Positions 8,349 through 17,478 of a stretch of DNA of 64,000 nucleotides are shown here, in pieces. A program made the translations under genes and the position numbers. The first letter of the stretch is position 1, and every line of letters begins with the position of its first letter. Under the pieces are notes generated by a model that did no database searches, had not been told where the DNA came from, and saw nothing but the letters and a program-made list of their open reading frames with translations. The DNA is from Bifidobacterium crudilactis (GTDB lineage Bacteria; Actinomycetota; Actinomycetes; Actinomycetales; Bifidobacteriaceae): positions 245,108-309,107 of the forward strand of contig NZ_JHAL01000001.1 in assembly GCF_000738005.1 (NCBI RefSeq), read 5' to 3'.

Positions 8349-10505
8349 TCAGTTTGAACCGGTGTAGAGAGTCACCTGTTTGTCGCTGACGGTGATTCTC
8401 GTTACGGTGTCTGTATCCGAGCTGTTGCTGCTGTTCCGCTTAACCGTATATCCGTGCGCCTGCAGGTCGCTGGTGGCATCGCTCTGGGTCATACCGACCA
8501 CGCTGCTCGGGTTGTATGAGGATGTCGGTGCGGTGGTGGTCAGTGCAACCGCCGTCCCCTTGTCGACGGAGGCATTCGCGGCGGGGTTCTGCTGCGTGAC
8601 CGTGGAGGAGCCATCCTGAGAGCCGGTTATCGTGCCGGTTGACAGAGAGGCGCTGCTCAGGGCCTTCTTCGCCTCATCCAGAGTCATGCCGACAAGGTTC
8701 GGCACCGTCACCTGCTCCTTGCCTTTGGAGATGTAGACGGTGATGGCCGTGCCTTGCTCCACGGAAGTGCCGGCAGCCGGATTGGTTCGGGTTACGGAAC
8801 CTGCGGGAACCGTATCCGAATTCTCCTCCGTGGTGTTCGTATTGAATCCCTGATCATTGAGCGTCTGCAGGGCCTCGGCCTGGGCTTTGCCTGTGACGTC
8901 GGGAATCTTGGTCATGCCGGAGGATATGTACAGCAGCACGCTGCTGCCCTTGGAAAGCGACTGACCGGCTGCGGGATCCGTGCGGGTGACATGATCCTTC
9001 TGGACGGTTCCACTGTCTTCGACGGAAGCGGTCGAACCGACCGTGAATCCGGCGTTCTGGAGCTCCTGTCGGGCTTCATCCTGGGATTTGCCGGTGACAT
9101 CGGGGACCTTTACGGATTGCGGACCTGTCGAGAACCATACAGTCACCGTCGAGCCCTTCGACACCTTGTCTCCGGCCTTCGGACTCTGCTTGGTGAAGGT
9201 GCCCTGGGGTTCCGTCGAGTTGGTGTCCTGCTTCTCGGCGAATACCAGTCCTGCGCTCTCTATCTTCTCCTGAGCCCGCGCAGCGGACATCTGCGAGGTG
9301 ATTTCAGGCACCTCAACCGTTTCGGGCGATGCCGGTTGGTTGAAATACCAAAGAGCGCCGATTGCGGCGAGAACCGCCAGAATGCCCACGACCGACCAGA
9401 TGATTATGGCCTTTTTCCTCTTCTTCTGCTTGTCGGCGGCACGCTGGTCGGCTCGAGAGGCCGTGGCGAGATTGCCGTTCATCGGAGAGCTCTGGGTTCC
9501 GGTCGGGTTGAATGCCTGTGTGGCCGCCATGCTCTCGGTCGGAGAGCCCATCGCGACCGTCGTGGCGTCCTGCTCGGCGTCCTTACGGGCCTTCATGTTG
9601 GACAGGTCGGTCAGCGGATTGAAAGCGGCCGCAAGAGGCGTTCCGCCATTCATGAAGGTGAGTACATCGTTCTTGAAGTCGGCGGCGGTACCGTAGCGGT
9701 TCTGGCGGTCCTTGGCCATCGCCTTGGCGCAGATGGAATCCCACATCTTCGGGAGGCCCGGAATGAGCACGCTCGGCGGAGTGGCCACTTCGGAAACATG
9801 CTGGTATGCGATGGCCACGGCCGAATCGCCCTTGAAAGGAGGGCGTCCCGTGAGCATTTCGTAGAGTACGCATCCGGCGGAATACAGGTCGGAGCGCATA
9901 TCCACGCTCTCGCCCCGTGCCTGCTCGGGGCTCAGGTATTGTGCCGTCCCCACCACGCCCTGTGATTGGGTCATTGTGGCCGCAGAGTCATCAAGGGCGC
10001 GTGCGATGCCGAAATCCATGACCTTGACCATGCCTTGGTCGCTGATCATGATGTTTCCGGGTTTGATGTCGCGATGGATGATGCCCATGCGGTGCGAATA
10101 TTCCAGGGCGTTGAGCACGCCGAGCATCACCTGTTCTGCGTCGCGCTGGCTCAGAGGGCCGTTGGATTTGATGATATCCCTGAGCGTCTGGCCTTTCACA
10201 TATTCCATGACCAGGTACGGCACGCGTTCATGGTTGCCGTTTTCGTCGACCAGCGTTTCCTCGCCCGAGTCGTATATGGATACGATATTCGGATTGTTGA
10301 GCTGCGCCACGGAGTGGGCCTCGCGGCGGAAGCGCGACAGGAAAATCTCGTCGTTGGTCAGATCGGAGCGCATGATTTTGATGGCCACGGTTCGTCCCAG
10401 GCGCGCATCCTGCGCCACATGGACCTCGGCCATGCCTCCCCGCCCTATAAGCTGCCCAAGCTCATAGCGACCATTCGCCAGTGATGACGGCAACGTGGTG
10501 CTCAT
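8349..10505 (-). CDS. pknB: Ser/Thr protein kinase with PASTA repeats (PknB)
   Basis: 718 residues. The N-terminal kinase domain has a GRGGMAEV glycine loop, the VAIKIM lysine, HRDIKPGNIM and DFG. A basic juxtamembrane segment with KKRKKA precedes a single helix at about residues 367-389. Outside the membrane are four PASTA domains, each opening with a VPxxxGx-like motif, then a fifth, shorter and degenerate PASTA-like segment. PASTA kinases sense wall fragments or lipid II and phosphorylate division and wall-synthesis proteins. It is the last gene of the fhaA-pknB operon; its ATG overlaps the pknA stop as ATGA (10502-10505), implying translational coupling. The palindromic element lies just beyond its stop. 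Confidence 0.96.
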   Translation of the reverse strand: MSTTLPSSLANGRYELGQLIGRGGMAEVHVAQDARLGRTVAIKIMRSDLTNDEIFLSRFRREAHSVAQLNNPNIVSIYDSGEETLVDENGNHERVPYLVMEYVKGQTLRDIIKSNGPLSQRDAEQVMLGVLNALEYSHRMGIIHRDIKPGNIMISDQGMVKVMDFGIARALDDSAATMTQSQGVVGTAQYLSPEQARGESVDMRSDLYSAGCVLYEMLTGRPPFKGDSAVAIAYQHVSEVATPPSVLIPGLPKMWDSICAKAMAKDRQNRYGTAADFKNDVLTFMNGGTPLAAAFNPLTDLSNMKARKDAEQDATTVAMGSPTESMAATQAFNPTGTQSSPMNGNLATASRADQRAADKQKKRKKAIIIWSVVGILAVLAAIGALWYFNQPASPETVEVPEITSQMSAARAQEKIESAGLVFAEKQDTNSTEPQGTFTKQSPKAGDKVSKGSTVTVWFSTGPQSVKVPDVTGKSQDEARQELQNAGFTVGSTASVEDSGTVQKDHVTRTDPAAGQSLSKGSSVLLYISSGMTKIPDVTGKAQAEALQTLNDQGFNTNTTEENSDTVPAGSVTRTNPAAGTSVEQGTAITVYISKGKEQVTVPNLVGMTLDEAKKALSSASLSTGTITGSQDGSSTVTQQNPAANASVDKGTAVALTTTAPTSSYNPSSVVGMTQSDATSDLQAHGYTVKRNSSNSSDTDTVTRITVSDKQVTLYTGSN

Positions 10506-11536
10506 ATCGAATCCTCTCTGCTCAACATCTCTGATTCGGTGTTCAAGTTCTGTACTATTCGTGCGGCCGCGCCCAAATCTGCAGTCGTCAGCTTACGCGA
10601 AGCCTGCCATGCCGCTTGTAGCATATTGTGCACGGCGTGCGGCGCGCTGACCACTCTTCTGGGCATGCGTTTGCTCGTCTCGACAATAAGTTCGGTGTCG
10701 TGGGTCTGCTGGTCCAGCAGACGACGCTCTATGCGTGCCAGGGTCTTGGAGACCATCATCGCATCTGGTGGGCGGTCAAGCGGATCCTTGGCGAGCATCG
10801 ACATGACGAAAGCGGCCAATTGGGTGTCGACGGTGTCGGGGAGCGGCGGAACGGGCTCATTGACGTGTGCGGCGGCGATGTCCACAGCCGTGGCACCCGT
10901 GAAGGGCCTGTGCCCGCACAGTCCCTCGTATGCGACGACTCCCAGCGAATAGATATCCGACTGCGGGGTGGCTTTCAAGCCCTGAGCCTGCTCGGGGGAA
11001 ATGTATTGCGCCGTCCCGACCACCATGCCGTCCTGTGTGATCTGGCCTTGATTGGTGGAGTAAGAGACGCCGAAATCGGTTATCTTCACTTCGCCGGTGT
11101 CCGAAACCATGATGTTCGCGGGTTTCACATCCCTGTGAATCACGCCGTGGGAATGCGCCACAAACAGTCCGCGCGCCGTCTGGATGAGAATCGGCAGGAG
11201 GTCGATTGCATCCATGGCTCCGGAATCCTGGAAAATCTCGGCGAGCGATTTGCTGGGAACGTATTCCATGATGAGGAACCCGATGCCGTCATGCTCGTAG
11301 TACTCGAAGAGGGCCGCGATATTCGGGTGTGCAAGATTCGCCGAGTTGTGCGCTTCGGCGCGCAGGCGTCGCAGCTTGGCCTCTTCATTGGCCACATCGC
11401 CGCGCAGAGCCTTAATCGCCACGGTTCTGCCGAGTTCGATGTCGTAGCCCTTCCAGACCTCGCCCATGCCTCCCTGAGCAAGTCGTTGGTCAAGACGGTA
11501 CCTTCTGTGAATCAGTTGGCCCTCGATGAGTTTCAT
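10502..11536 (-). CDS. pknA: Ser/Thr protein kinase (PknA-like)
   Basis: 344 residues. The kinase motifs are AQGGMGEVW, VAIKALR, HRDVKPANIM, DFGVSY and an APE-like SPEQ block. The start at 11536 is fixed by AGGAGG upstream and by an ATGA overlap with the pbpA stop. The C-terminal 80 residues are basic and Ala/Thr-rich but show no hydrophobic helix. Unlike many PknA proteins it therefore looks soluble and would need a partner or the FHA proteins for localisation. In the conserved actinobacterial operon PknA acts with PknB on growth and division substrates; the targets here are inferred. Confidence 0.92.
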   Translation of the reverse strand: MKLIEGQLIHRRYRLDQRLAQGGMGEVWKGYDIELGRTVAIKALRGDVANEEAKLRRLRAEAHNSANLAHPNIAALFEYYEHDGIGFLIMEYVPSKSLAEIFQDSGAMDAIDLLPILIQTARGLFVAHSHGVIHRDVKPANIMVSDTGEVKITDFGVSYSTNQGQITQDGMVVGTAQYISPEQAQGLKATPQSDIYSLGVVAYEGLCGHRPFTGATAVDIAAAHVNEPVPPLPDTVDTQLAAFVMSMLAKDPLDRPPDAMMVSKTLARIERRLLDQQTHDTELIVETSKRMPRRVVSAPHAVHNMLQAAWQASRKLTTADLGAAARIVQNLNTESEMLSREDSI

Positions 11537-12993
11537 TTGAGTGCCTCCTGCATCATCTGTTTCATAATCGGGCCGGCCGTGACGGCTCCGGCCGATGGCG
11601 CATCGCGCAGTACGACGGCGACGGCGATCTTCGGGTCGTCGGCGGGGGCGAATCCGATCATCCATGCGTCGATGGAGGTGTTGTCGCCTGTCTGGGCGGT
11701 GCCGCTCTTCGCTGCGACCGCGGCATTCGACAATTGCAGTTCGGGCGCGTCTTTGACCACCATGCTCTTCATCATATTGGTCAGTGATTTGGCGGTGTCG
11801 GAGGAGAAGGCGTCGGAATATACCGAGGGACTTGTCTGGGAGATGACGCTGAGATCGCTCGAACGCACGCGATCGACGATTGTCGGTTGCATGAGCTTGC
11901 CGTTGTTCGCGACCGCGGCCGCGATCATCGCGTTCTGCAGCGGCGTTTCGACGGTGTCGCCCTGGCCGATGGATGCGAGAGCGAGTCTGTCCGCCGATGC
12001 CGTGTCGGGGAAGCTGGATGCAGTGGCCTTCATCGGTACGCCTGTCGTCGTCGAACCGTCCACGGTGATGCTGCTGCCGAAGCCGAGCTTCGCAGCCTCA
12101 TCGCTGATGGCTTTGTTGCCGAGCGCCACGCCAAGCTGGGCGAAAGCGGTATTCGAGGAATACGCCAAGGCATCGCTCATGGAAATCTTGTTGTTCGTAC
12201 CGTTTGCGGCCGTGGTGGTATTCGTCAGCTGCGTGTTCGTGCCCGGCAGAGTGTAGGAACTCCCTGCGGGCAGCTCGGTGTCCTCTTTGTACTGGCCCGA
12301 TTCGAGCGCAGCCGCCGCAACGACCACCTTGAAGGTCGATCCCGGAGGGTAATGCTCCGCGATGGCGCGGTTGAGCATGGGGTTGCTGTTGTCCTGGACG
12401 AGGGCCGAGTAAGTGGCGTTCGCCTTCGTGGAATCATGGACGGCAAGCCTGTTCGGATCGTAGCTGGGTGTGCTCGCCATTGCCAGAATCCGACCGGTGC
12501 TGGGTTCGATGGCGACCACCGAACCGGATTTGTTGCCCAGAAGGGAGTAGGCAAGCGTCTGCAGCTTCGGATTGATAGATGTTTCGATTGACGCGCCGCG
12601 GTTCTGGCTGCCGGAAATCAGCGATTTGAACTTATTCCACCACAGGCTGTCGGATTGGCCGCTGAGCAGCTCGTTTCTCGATGCCTCAACGCCTCGGTCC
12701 GCACGTGCGGTAATCGAATAGTAACCGGTTACAGGGGCGAATACGGAACCGTTGGAGTATTTGCGCTGATACTCCAAGGAGTCGTTGGACGGGTCGGATT
12801 CCGCAAGGACCGTTCCGTCGGAGGCGAGTATCGAACCCCTGGGAACGCCGAATTCGTGGTACAGGGCGCGGCTGTTGCGTGAATCCGCGTTCAGGGCACC
12901 CGCTCGGAAGGTCATCAGGACCGTTGTGGACATGCCCAGAATCACGAAGAGCACGATGACGGCGGTGAAGAGCTGACGTAATGACTTGTTCAC
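11533..12993 (-). CDS. pbpA: Penicillin-binding protein 2-type transpeptidase (PbpA)
   Basis: 486 residues. A short cytoplasmic N terminus and one helix (about residues 8-28) are followed by a small dimerisation/pedestal region and a class B transpeptidase domain. The active-site serine is in PPGSTFKVV (SxxK), SxN is YSSNTAF, and KSGTAQTG is the KTG-like motif. It cross-links peptidoglycan with its SEDS partner RodA, encoded just upstream. The start is GTG at 12993, overlapping the rodA stop as GTGA, with GAGGAGG upstream. The length matches actinobacterial PbpA. Confidence 0.95.
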   Translation of the reverse strand: MNKSLRQLFTAVIVLFVILGMSTTVLMTFRAGALNADSRNSRALYHEFGVPRGSILASDGTVLAESDPSNDSLEYQRKYSNGSVFAPVTGYYSITARADRGVEASRNELLSGQSDSLWWNKFKSLISGSQNRGASIETSINPKLQTLAYSLLGNKSGSVVAIEPSTGRILAMASTPSYDPNRLAVHDSTKANATYSALVQDNSNPMLNRAIAEHYPPGSTFKVVVAAAALESGQYKEDTELPAGSSYTLPGTNTQLTNTTTAANGTNNKISMSDALAYSSNTAFAQLGVALGNKAISDEAAKLGFGSSITVDGSTTTGVPMKATASSFPDTASADRLALASIGQGDTVETPLQNAMIAAAVANNGKLMQPTIVDRVRSSDLSVISQTSPSVYSDAFSSDTAKSLTNMMKSMVVKDAPELQLSNAAVAAKSGTAQTGDNTSIDAWMIGFAPADDPKIAVAVVLRDAPSAGAVTAGPIMKQMMQEALK

Positions 12994-14522
12994 TGTGCTC
13001 CTCCTCGTACTGTGCGCGCTTGCTGTGCTGCCGCTTGCCCATCATCGTCGGCATGTACACGATCCGGGTGCTTCGTGGCGACCGGGAACTGCGATGTGCT
13101 GTCCGGTTGTTCCGATTCGGCGTCTTTGGCCGCCTGACGGGTTTTGATCTCATGGTCTCTGAGAGCAGCCAGGGCTTCATGCTGGAAGGTCTCCGAAGAC
13201 ACCTCCGGTTCCGGCCTGTTGGCCTGGTTGGAGATGACTATCAGCAGCGAGGCCAATATGGAGTTGGCCACCATGCTGGAGCCGCCTGCCGCCATAAAGG
13301 GCATGGTCAGACCTGTCAGCGGAATGACCAGGGTTATGCCACCGACGACGGTGAAGACCTGGAAGGCCATGGTGAACACCAGACCGGAGGCAAGGAGCTT
13401 GCCGAATCCATCCTTCACCTTCATCGCCGTGATCATGCCGGAGGCGATGATGATGAGATACAGCATCAGCACGACCAGCAGACCGGCAAGGCCCAGTTCC
13501 TCGCCGATGGAGGAGTAGATGAAATCGGAATTTGCCAGCGGCGTGAACCACGGATGACCCTCGCCGAGACCGGTGCCCAGCAAGCCGCCTGTCGCCAGGC
13601 CGAACACGCCACGGACCAGCTGTCCTGAACCGCCGAAGGCCTTGTTGTATTCCGCGTCGCTGAAAGGATGCAGCCACGCGTCGACTCTGGCGTTGACATG
13701 GCTGAACATCAGCGTTGCCGCGAAGGCGCCGATGACGAAGAACACCGCCCCCAGGAATATCCAGCTGCGTCGGCCCGTCGCGACATACAGCATCGAGACG
13801 AACATGGCGAAGAACATCAATGAGGTGCCCAGGTCATGTTGCAGGACCAGCACGCCCATGGATGCGACCCATACGACGATGATCGGTCCCAGGTCGCGGA
13901 TGCGGGGCAGACGGACGCCGAGGAACTTGCTGCCACCCACGGCCAGCTGGTCGCGATGGTCGAAGAGATAGGAGGCGAAGAAAAACGCCAGGAAGAGTTT
14001 GGCGAATTCGCCCGGCTGCAGGCTATGGCTGCCTATGCCGATCCAGATGCGGGCGCCGCCGATCTCCCGTCCGACCACGGGAAGCATAGGTGACAGCAGC
14101 AACGCTATGCCTACGACCATGCTCACGTAGGAGAAGCGTCTCAATACTCGATAGTCCCGAAGGAATACGATAAGCAGACAGCTGAGGACCAAGGCAGTGG
14201 CGAGCCAGACCAACTGCCTGGTGGCCACATCGGAAGCGTTGCCGAGAGCGGTGTTGGCTATGTCGATGCGGGCGATCAGCAGTATGCCGATGGAACTGAG
14301 CAGCAGCACGCAAGGCAGTATGGTCTGGCTGGCGTAGGGCTGAAAACGGGCTGTCAGCGCCCACAAGAGCACGAACAGTGCCCCCACGGCAAGCAGCAGC
14401 ACGATGAAGGTGAAGGACGCATCGCCGGAAGTCCTGCGGAACAGCTGGAAGAAGCCTATGGCGCTGATGGCCATAGCCAGCATCAGCAGACCGATCTGTT
14501 TGAGTCGCATGGGAATCGTCAT
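12990..14522 (-). CDS. rodA: SEDS family peptidoglycan polymerase (RodA/FtsW)
   Basis: 510 residues with about twelve hydrophobic segments and a long, charged cytoplasmic C-terminal tail. SEDS hallmarks include PGEFAKLFLAFFFASYL, LVLQHDLGTSL and the C-terminal LTGLTMPFMAAGGSSM block. Its position between pstP and pbpA identifies it as RodA, the glycosyltransferase that makes glycan strands for lateral growth with PbpA. It has ATGA/GTGA overlaps at both ends. The tail (about residues 410-510) is rich in Glu, Gln, Ser and Thr and could be a phosphorylation target of PknA/PknB; that is an inference. Confidence 0.95.
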   Translation of the reverse strand: MTIPMRLKQIGLLMLAMAISAIGFFQLFRRTSGDASFTFIVLLLAVGALFVLLWALTARFQPYASQTILPCVLLLSSIGILLIARIDIANTALGNASDVATRQLVWLATALVLSCLLIVFLRDYRVLRRFSYVSMVVGIALLLSPMLPVVGREIGGARIWIGIGSHSLQPGEFAKLFLAFFFASYLFDHRDQLAVGGSKFLGVRLPRIRDLGPIIVVWVASMGVLVLQHDLGTSLMFFAMFVSMLYVATGRRSWIFLGAVFFVIGAFAATLMFSHVNARVDAWLHPFSDAEYNKAFGGSGQLVRGVFGLATGGLLGTGLGEGHPWFTPLANSDFIYSSIGEELGLAGLLVVLMLYLIIIASGMITAMKVKDGFGKLLASGLVFTMAFQVFTVVGGITLVIPLTGLTMPFMAAGGSSMVANSILASLLIVISNQANRPEPEVSSETFQHEALAALRDHEIKTRQAAKDAESEQPDSTSQFPVATKHPDRVHADDDGQAAAQQARTVRGGAQ

Positions 14523-16096
14523 GAGCTCTGCCCCCCGCTTGGCGAGGCCGTGCCGGATGAAGGGCTCTGCGTCGATGATGAGGACGAGGCCGAGGCCGAG
14601 GCACTGGCCGATGCCGATTCGGAATCGTGAAGAGTGCTGGCCTCGCTATGTATCAGCTGGGCATGGTCGCGGGCTTCCTGAAGATTCGCCACGCTGATGC
14701 CGTCCCTGAGCTGCTCGCGCCAGGACTTCGGCAGCGAACTGACCTGGATGGTGGTGCGTTCGACCTCATGTGAAAGGCTCAATCCAAACACATTCGTGGG
14801 AACGCCTTGGTAAATGGCCACGCGATTATCGCTTTCGCCGAGATAATACTGTGTCTGACTCCACCGATATGAGGCGAACACGCCTATGGAGACCACCGCC
14901 AGAATCGCCGCGACGAAGGATGCGACGATGATCTGGATGCGGCGTTTACGCGAACGGTGCTGCTGACGCTGCTCCACATGTTTGTGGTGGATGGCCTGGG
15001 CGACGGCAGGATCGTTCGGATCGGCGCTGGCACTGCCGTCCTTCTTGTGTACGACGGGAATCTCTCCGGTGTCGGGAACCTGGCGGTCTCCACGGTCTTC
15101 ACGTGTTGAGGAAGGCTGAGCCATCCTGACGCCGTCTTCGCCATCCTGCTGGTGCGAGCGCTGCTTGGAGTCGCTGGAGGACAGGGCGGCCGCGCGTTGC
15201 GCAGGAGAACCGTTGCCTTCCCTGAGCTTGGGTGCCGTGGTCACGGGCCCTTCGACGATGTCGGCTATGGGCTCGAGACTTGCGCTTGCGGCTCCTGCGA
15301 TGACGGGATTCTGATGCGGCAAGTCGAAGGCATTGGCGTCCAGGGCAAGTGTCGCATCCGCGACCACCGCGGTCACGTTGTCGGTGCTGCCGGCTTTCAA
15401 CGCCATCATGACCAGACGCTGGGCGCACTCCTCCTGATCGGAAATCGTGGCCAGAGCCTGTTCGATTGTCGAGTTCTCCAGAACACCGCACAAACCGTCC
15501 GAGCAGAGCAGCCACCGGTCCGCCGGCTTGGCGGCGCGGATGGAGATATCCGGGTGGGGGTCGATGTCGAAATCGCCGAGCACTCTCATAACGACATTGC
15601 GCTGAGGATGATTCTTGGCTTCGGCTTCGCTGATTCTGCCGGTGTTGATGAGGTGCTGAACGTAGCTGTGATCCTGGGTCACGCGGATGATATGTCCGTC
15701 GCGGAGGAGGTAGGCGCGTGAATCGCCTATATGGGCGAGAACCCAATAGCCGCCGACCAGTGCGACGCTGGTGACTGTGGTCCCCATCCCGGACAACCGC
15801 CGTTCGCGCTTCGCCTTGCCTACGATGGCGTCGTGGGCGGCCATGACGGAGGTTTCCATCATTTCCGCGACGCGTTGCACGTCGCTGTCGTTGTCGTCGC
15901 GTTCGATGTGTGCAAGGGAGCGTATCGCTATCGTCGAGGCCGTATCGCCCCCGGCGTGGCCTCCCATGCCGTCGCAAATGGCTACCAGACGTTCGCCCGC
16001 GAATGCGGAATCCTGGTTGTTGCTGCGCACGTATCCGACATCCGACACTGCGGTGGAATATAGGAACAGCGAGCGAGCCGACCGATTATCGTTCAT
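14519..16096 (-). CDS. pstP: PP2C-family Ser/Thr phosphatase (PstP)
   Basis: 525 residues. The N-terminal 240 residues are a PP2C metal-dependent phosphatase with AICDGMGGHAGGD, AHIGDSRAYLL, CSDGL and TDNVTAV. A low-complexity cytoplasmic linker leads to one helix (about residues 390-412). The extracellular tail ends in a Ser-Ala dipeptide run and poly-Ser, encoded by short GAGGCC-type DNA repeats. It reverses phosphorylation by PknA and PknB. The start at 16096 has GAGG upstream and lies six bases after fhaB. The simple-sequence tail is longer than in many homologues and may vary in length between strains. Confidence 0.94.
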   Translation of the reverse strand: MNDNRSARSLFLYSTAVSDVGYVRSNNQDSAFAGERLVAICDGMGGHAGGDTASTIAIRSLAHIERDDNDSDVQRVAEMMETSVMAAHDAIVGKAKRERRLSGMGTTVTSVALVGGYWVLAHIGDSRAYLLRDGHIIRVTQDHSYVQHLINTGRISEAEAKNHPQRNVVMRVLGDFDIDPHPDISIRAAKPADRWLLCSDGLCGVLENSTIEQALATISDQEECAQRLVMMALKAGSTDNVTAVVADATLALDANAFDLPHQNPVIAGAASASLEPIADIVEGPVTTAPKLREGNGSPAQRAAALSSSDSKQRSHQQDGEDGVRMAQPSSTREDRGDRQVPDTGEIPVVHKKDGSASADPNDPAVAQAIHHKHVEQRQQHRSRKRRIQIIVASFVAAILAVVSIGVFASYRWSQTQYYLGESDNRVAIYQGVPTNVFGLSLSHEVERTTIQVSSLPKSWREQLRDGISVANLQEARDHAQLIHSEASTLHDSESASASASASASSSSSTQSPSSGTASPSGGQSS

Positions 16097-16102
16097 GCCG
16101 CG

Positions 16103-16618
16103 TTACCTCAACTCGAAGGTGGTCGCGCCGATGCGAACAGGTACTCTGGGCTCCAGAATGGTGGGGGAGCTGATCCGCTGACCATCGACGACAGTGCCGT
16201 TGGTGCTGTGCAGGTCGTGGATGATCCAGCGGGCGTGATCCGGGTCAGGAGCCACGCTGGCATGATGCGAGGAGACGAACTCGTCGTCGAGGACCATGGT
16301 GTTCGACGCGGCGCGTCCCAGTGTGATGGCCTGATGGCCGAGGGGAACCGAGACTCCTGCTATCGGCCCGTCGATGACCACGAGAAGCGTCGGACCGGCG
16401 TTATGCTCGGCGTTGCCCGATACGCCGCGAGGTGAGGTCGGCTGTGGCGACACCGACACCGCTTCGCGCGCGGCTTTTTCGCGTCTTCTTCTCGCTCGTG
16501 AAGGGCGGGGTGAAAAAGCGGTGATCTCCTTGTTCAATGAACGTATGGCCAGCCACACGAACACCCACAGCAGGGCCAGGAACCCGTACTTGAGGATGGC
16601 GAATGTAAGTTCCGTCAT
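16103..16618 (-). CDS. fhaB: FHA-domain membrane protein (FhaB/FipA type)
   Basis: 171 residues. One N-terminal helix (about residues 5-25) is followed by a basic Arg-rich linker and a C-terminal FHA domain. The domain contains ITLGRAASN, the SSHHASV phosphopeptide-contact segment and HSTNGTVVDG. FHA domains bind phosphothreonine, so the protein should read PknA/PknB output at the membrane, as FhaB does for division in related bacteria. It lies 24 bp downstream of fhaA and six bases upstream of pstP in the same operon. Confidence 0.92.
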   Translation of the reverse strand: MTELTFAILKYGFLALLWVFVWLAIRSLNKEITAFSPRPSRARRRREKAAREAVSVSPQPTSPRGVSGNAEHNAGPTLLVVIDGPIAGVSVPLGHQAITLGRAASNTMVLDDEFVSSHHASVAPDPDHARWIIHDLHSTNGTVVDGQRISSPTILEPRVPVRIGATTFELR

Positions 16619-16642
16619 ACTTTGACCTTACGCCTATTCGGC

Positions 16643-17344
16643 CTACCCTTGTTCCTGCGAAGAAGCCCAGTACAGGATACGGGTACGTCCTATGGTGACT
16701 GTGTTGCCGTCCAGGAGGGTCGCGGCCGGCACCTGGTGGCCTTCCACATACGTGCCGTTGGTGGAACCCAGGTCACGGGCAATCACGCCTTTATCGGTTA
16801 TATCAATTTCAAGATGCCTGCGGGATATGCCCGGGTCATCAATGACGATGTCGCTGTTCGAGCCTCTGCCCAGAACCGTTTTCGGAGCCGTGAGCAGATA
16901 TTGCCTGCCATTGATCTCCAGGACGGGGCAGTCCTTGCTTTCGCTCGGAGTGGTCACGGGCGCGGCGTTGCCTTGCACGGATTCGGAGGCGAGGTGGAAA
17001 TCACCCTTGCTGAGGTTCAGGTCCTCTTCAAAGATCACGACCACCGGGCCGACGAAGGCGTAATGCTGGCTTTCGGCGTATTTGGTGAGGTTGTCGGCCA
17101 ATTCGTTGGCCAGCGCCTCGGAACCCCACTGCTCGATACGGTCGAAGTCCGGAGTGGACAGCTTGAAGCGGTATTCGTTGGGTGCGACTGTGCGGTCACG
17201 ACCCATAGGCATCGCCTGTGCGTCGATTTCGCGCTCAAGTGCGCTGGACAGATCGACAGGCTGAAGATCCTTGGAGCCGAACTTTGAGAATACGCCGTTA
17301 ACGGCACTTTCAACGCTTTTCTCAAAACGGTCGAGAACGCTCAT
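16643..17344 (-). CDS. fhaA: DUF3662 and FHA domain protein (FhaA)
   Basis: 233 residues. The N-terminal half (MSVLDRFEKSVE onwards) is the DUF3662 domain, and the C-terminal half is an FHA domain with VLGRGSNSDI, ISRRHLEI and GSTNGTYVEG. In mycobacteria FhaA binds the phosphorylated MviN pseudokinase domain and tunes peptidoglycan synthesis; the same role is inferred here. The start at 17344 is preferred to an ATG two codons upstream because GAAAGGG is spaced correctly for it. It is the first gene of the seven-gene operon; the promoter should lie within 17345-17470, shared with the divergent peptidase gene. Confidence 0.93.
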   Translation of the reverse strand: MSVLDRFEKSVESAVNGVFSKFGSKDLQPVDLSSALEREIDAQAMPMGRDRTVAPNEYRFKLSTPDFDRIEQWGSEALANELADNLTKYAESQHYAFVGPVVVIFEEDLNLSKGDFHLASESVQGNAAPVTTPSESKDCPVLEINGRQYLLTAPKTVLGRGSNSDIVIDDPGISRRHLEIDITDKGVIARDLGSTNGTYVEGHQVPAATLLDGNTVTIGRTRILYWASSQEQG

Positions 17345-17478
17345 AGTCATCCCTTTCTATATACTCACATCATCCTACGCAGTGCGCTCGGCCTGTATCG
17401 CTGGGGGAGGCAATACTTGCAAAGTCTTCAAGCGAAGGGCACTACGACCGCTTCAGACATGGTGCTAGCGTGAGTTGC

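Noticed and set aside
8754..9965. 403-codon plus-strand open frame
   Set aside because: Mirrors the PASTA and kinase repeats of pknB on the opposite strand; a composition artefact.
10628..12256. 542-codon plus-strand open frame
   Set aside because: Antisense to pknA and pbpA and free of recognisable domains.
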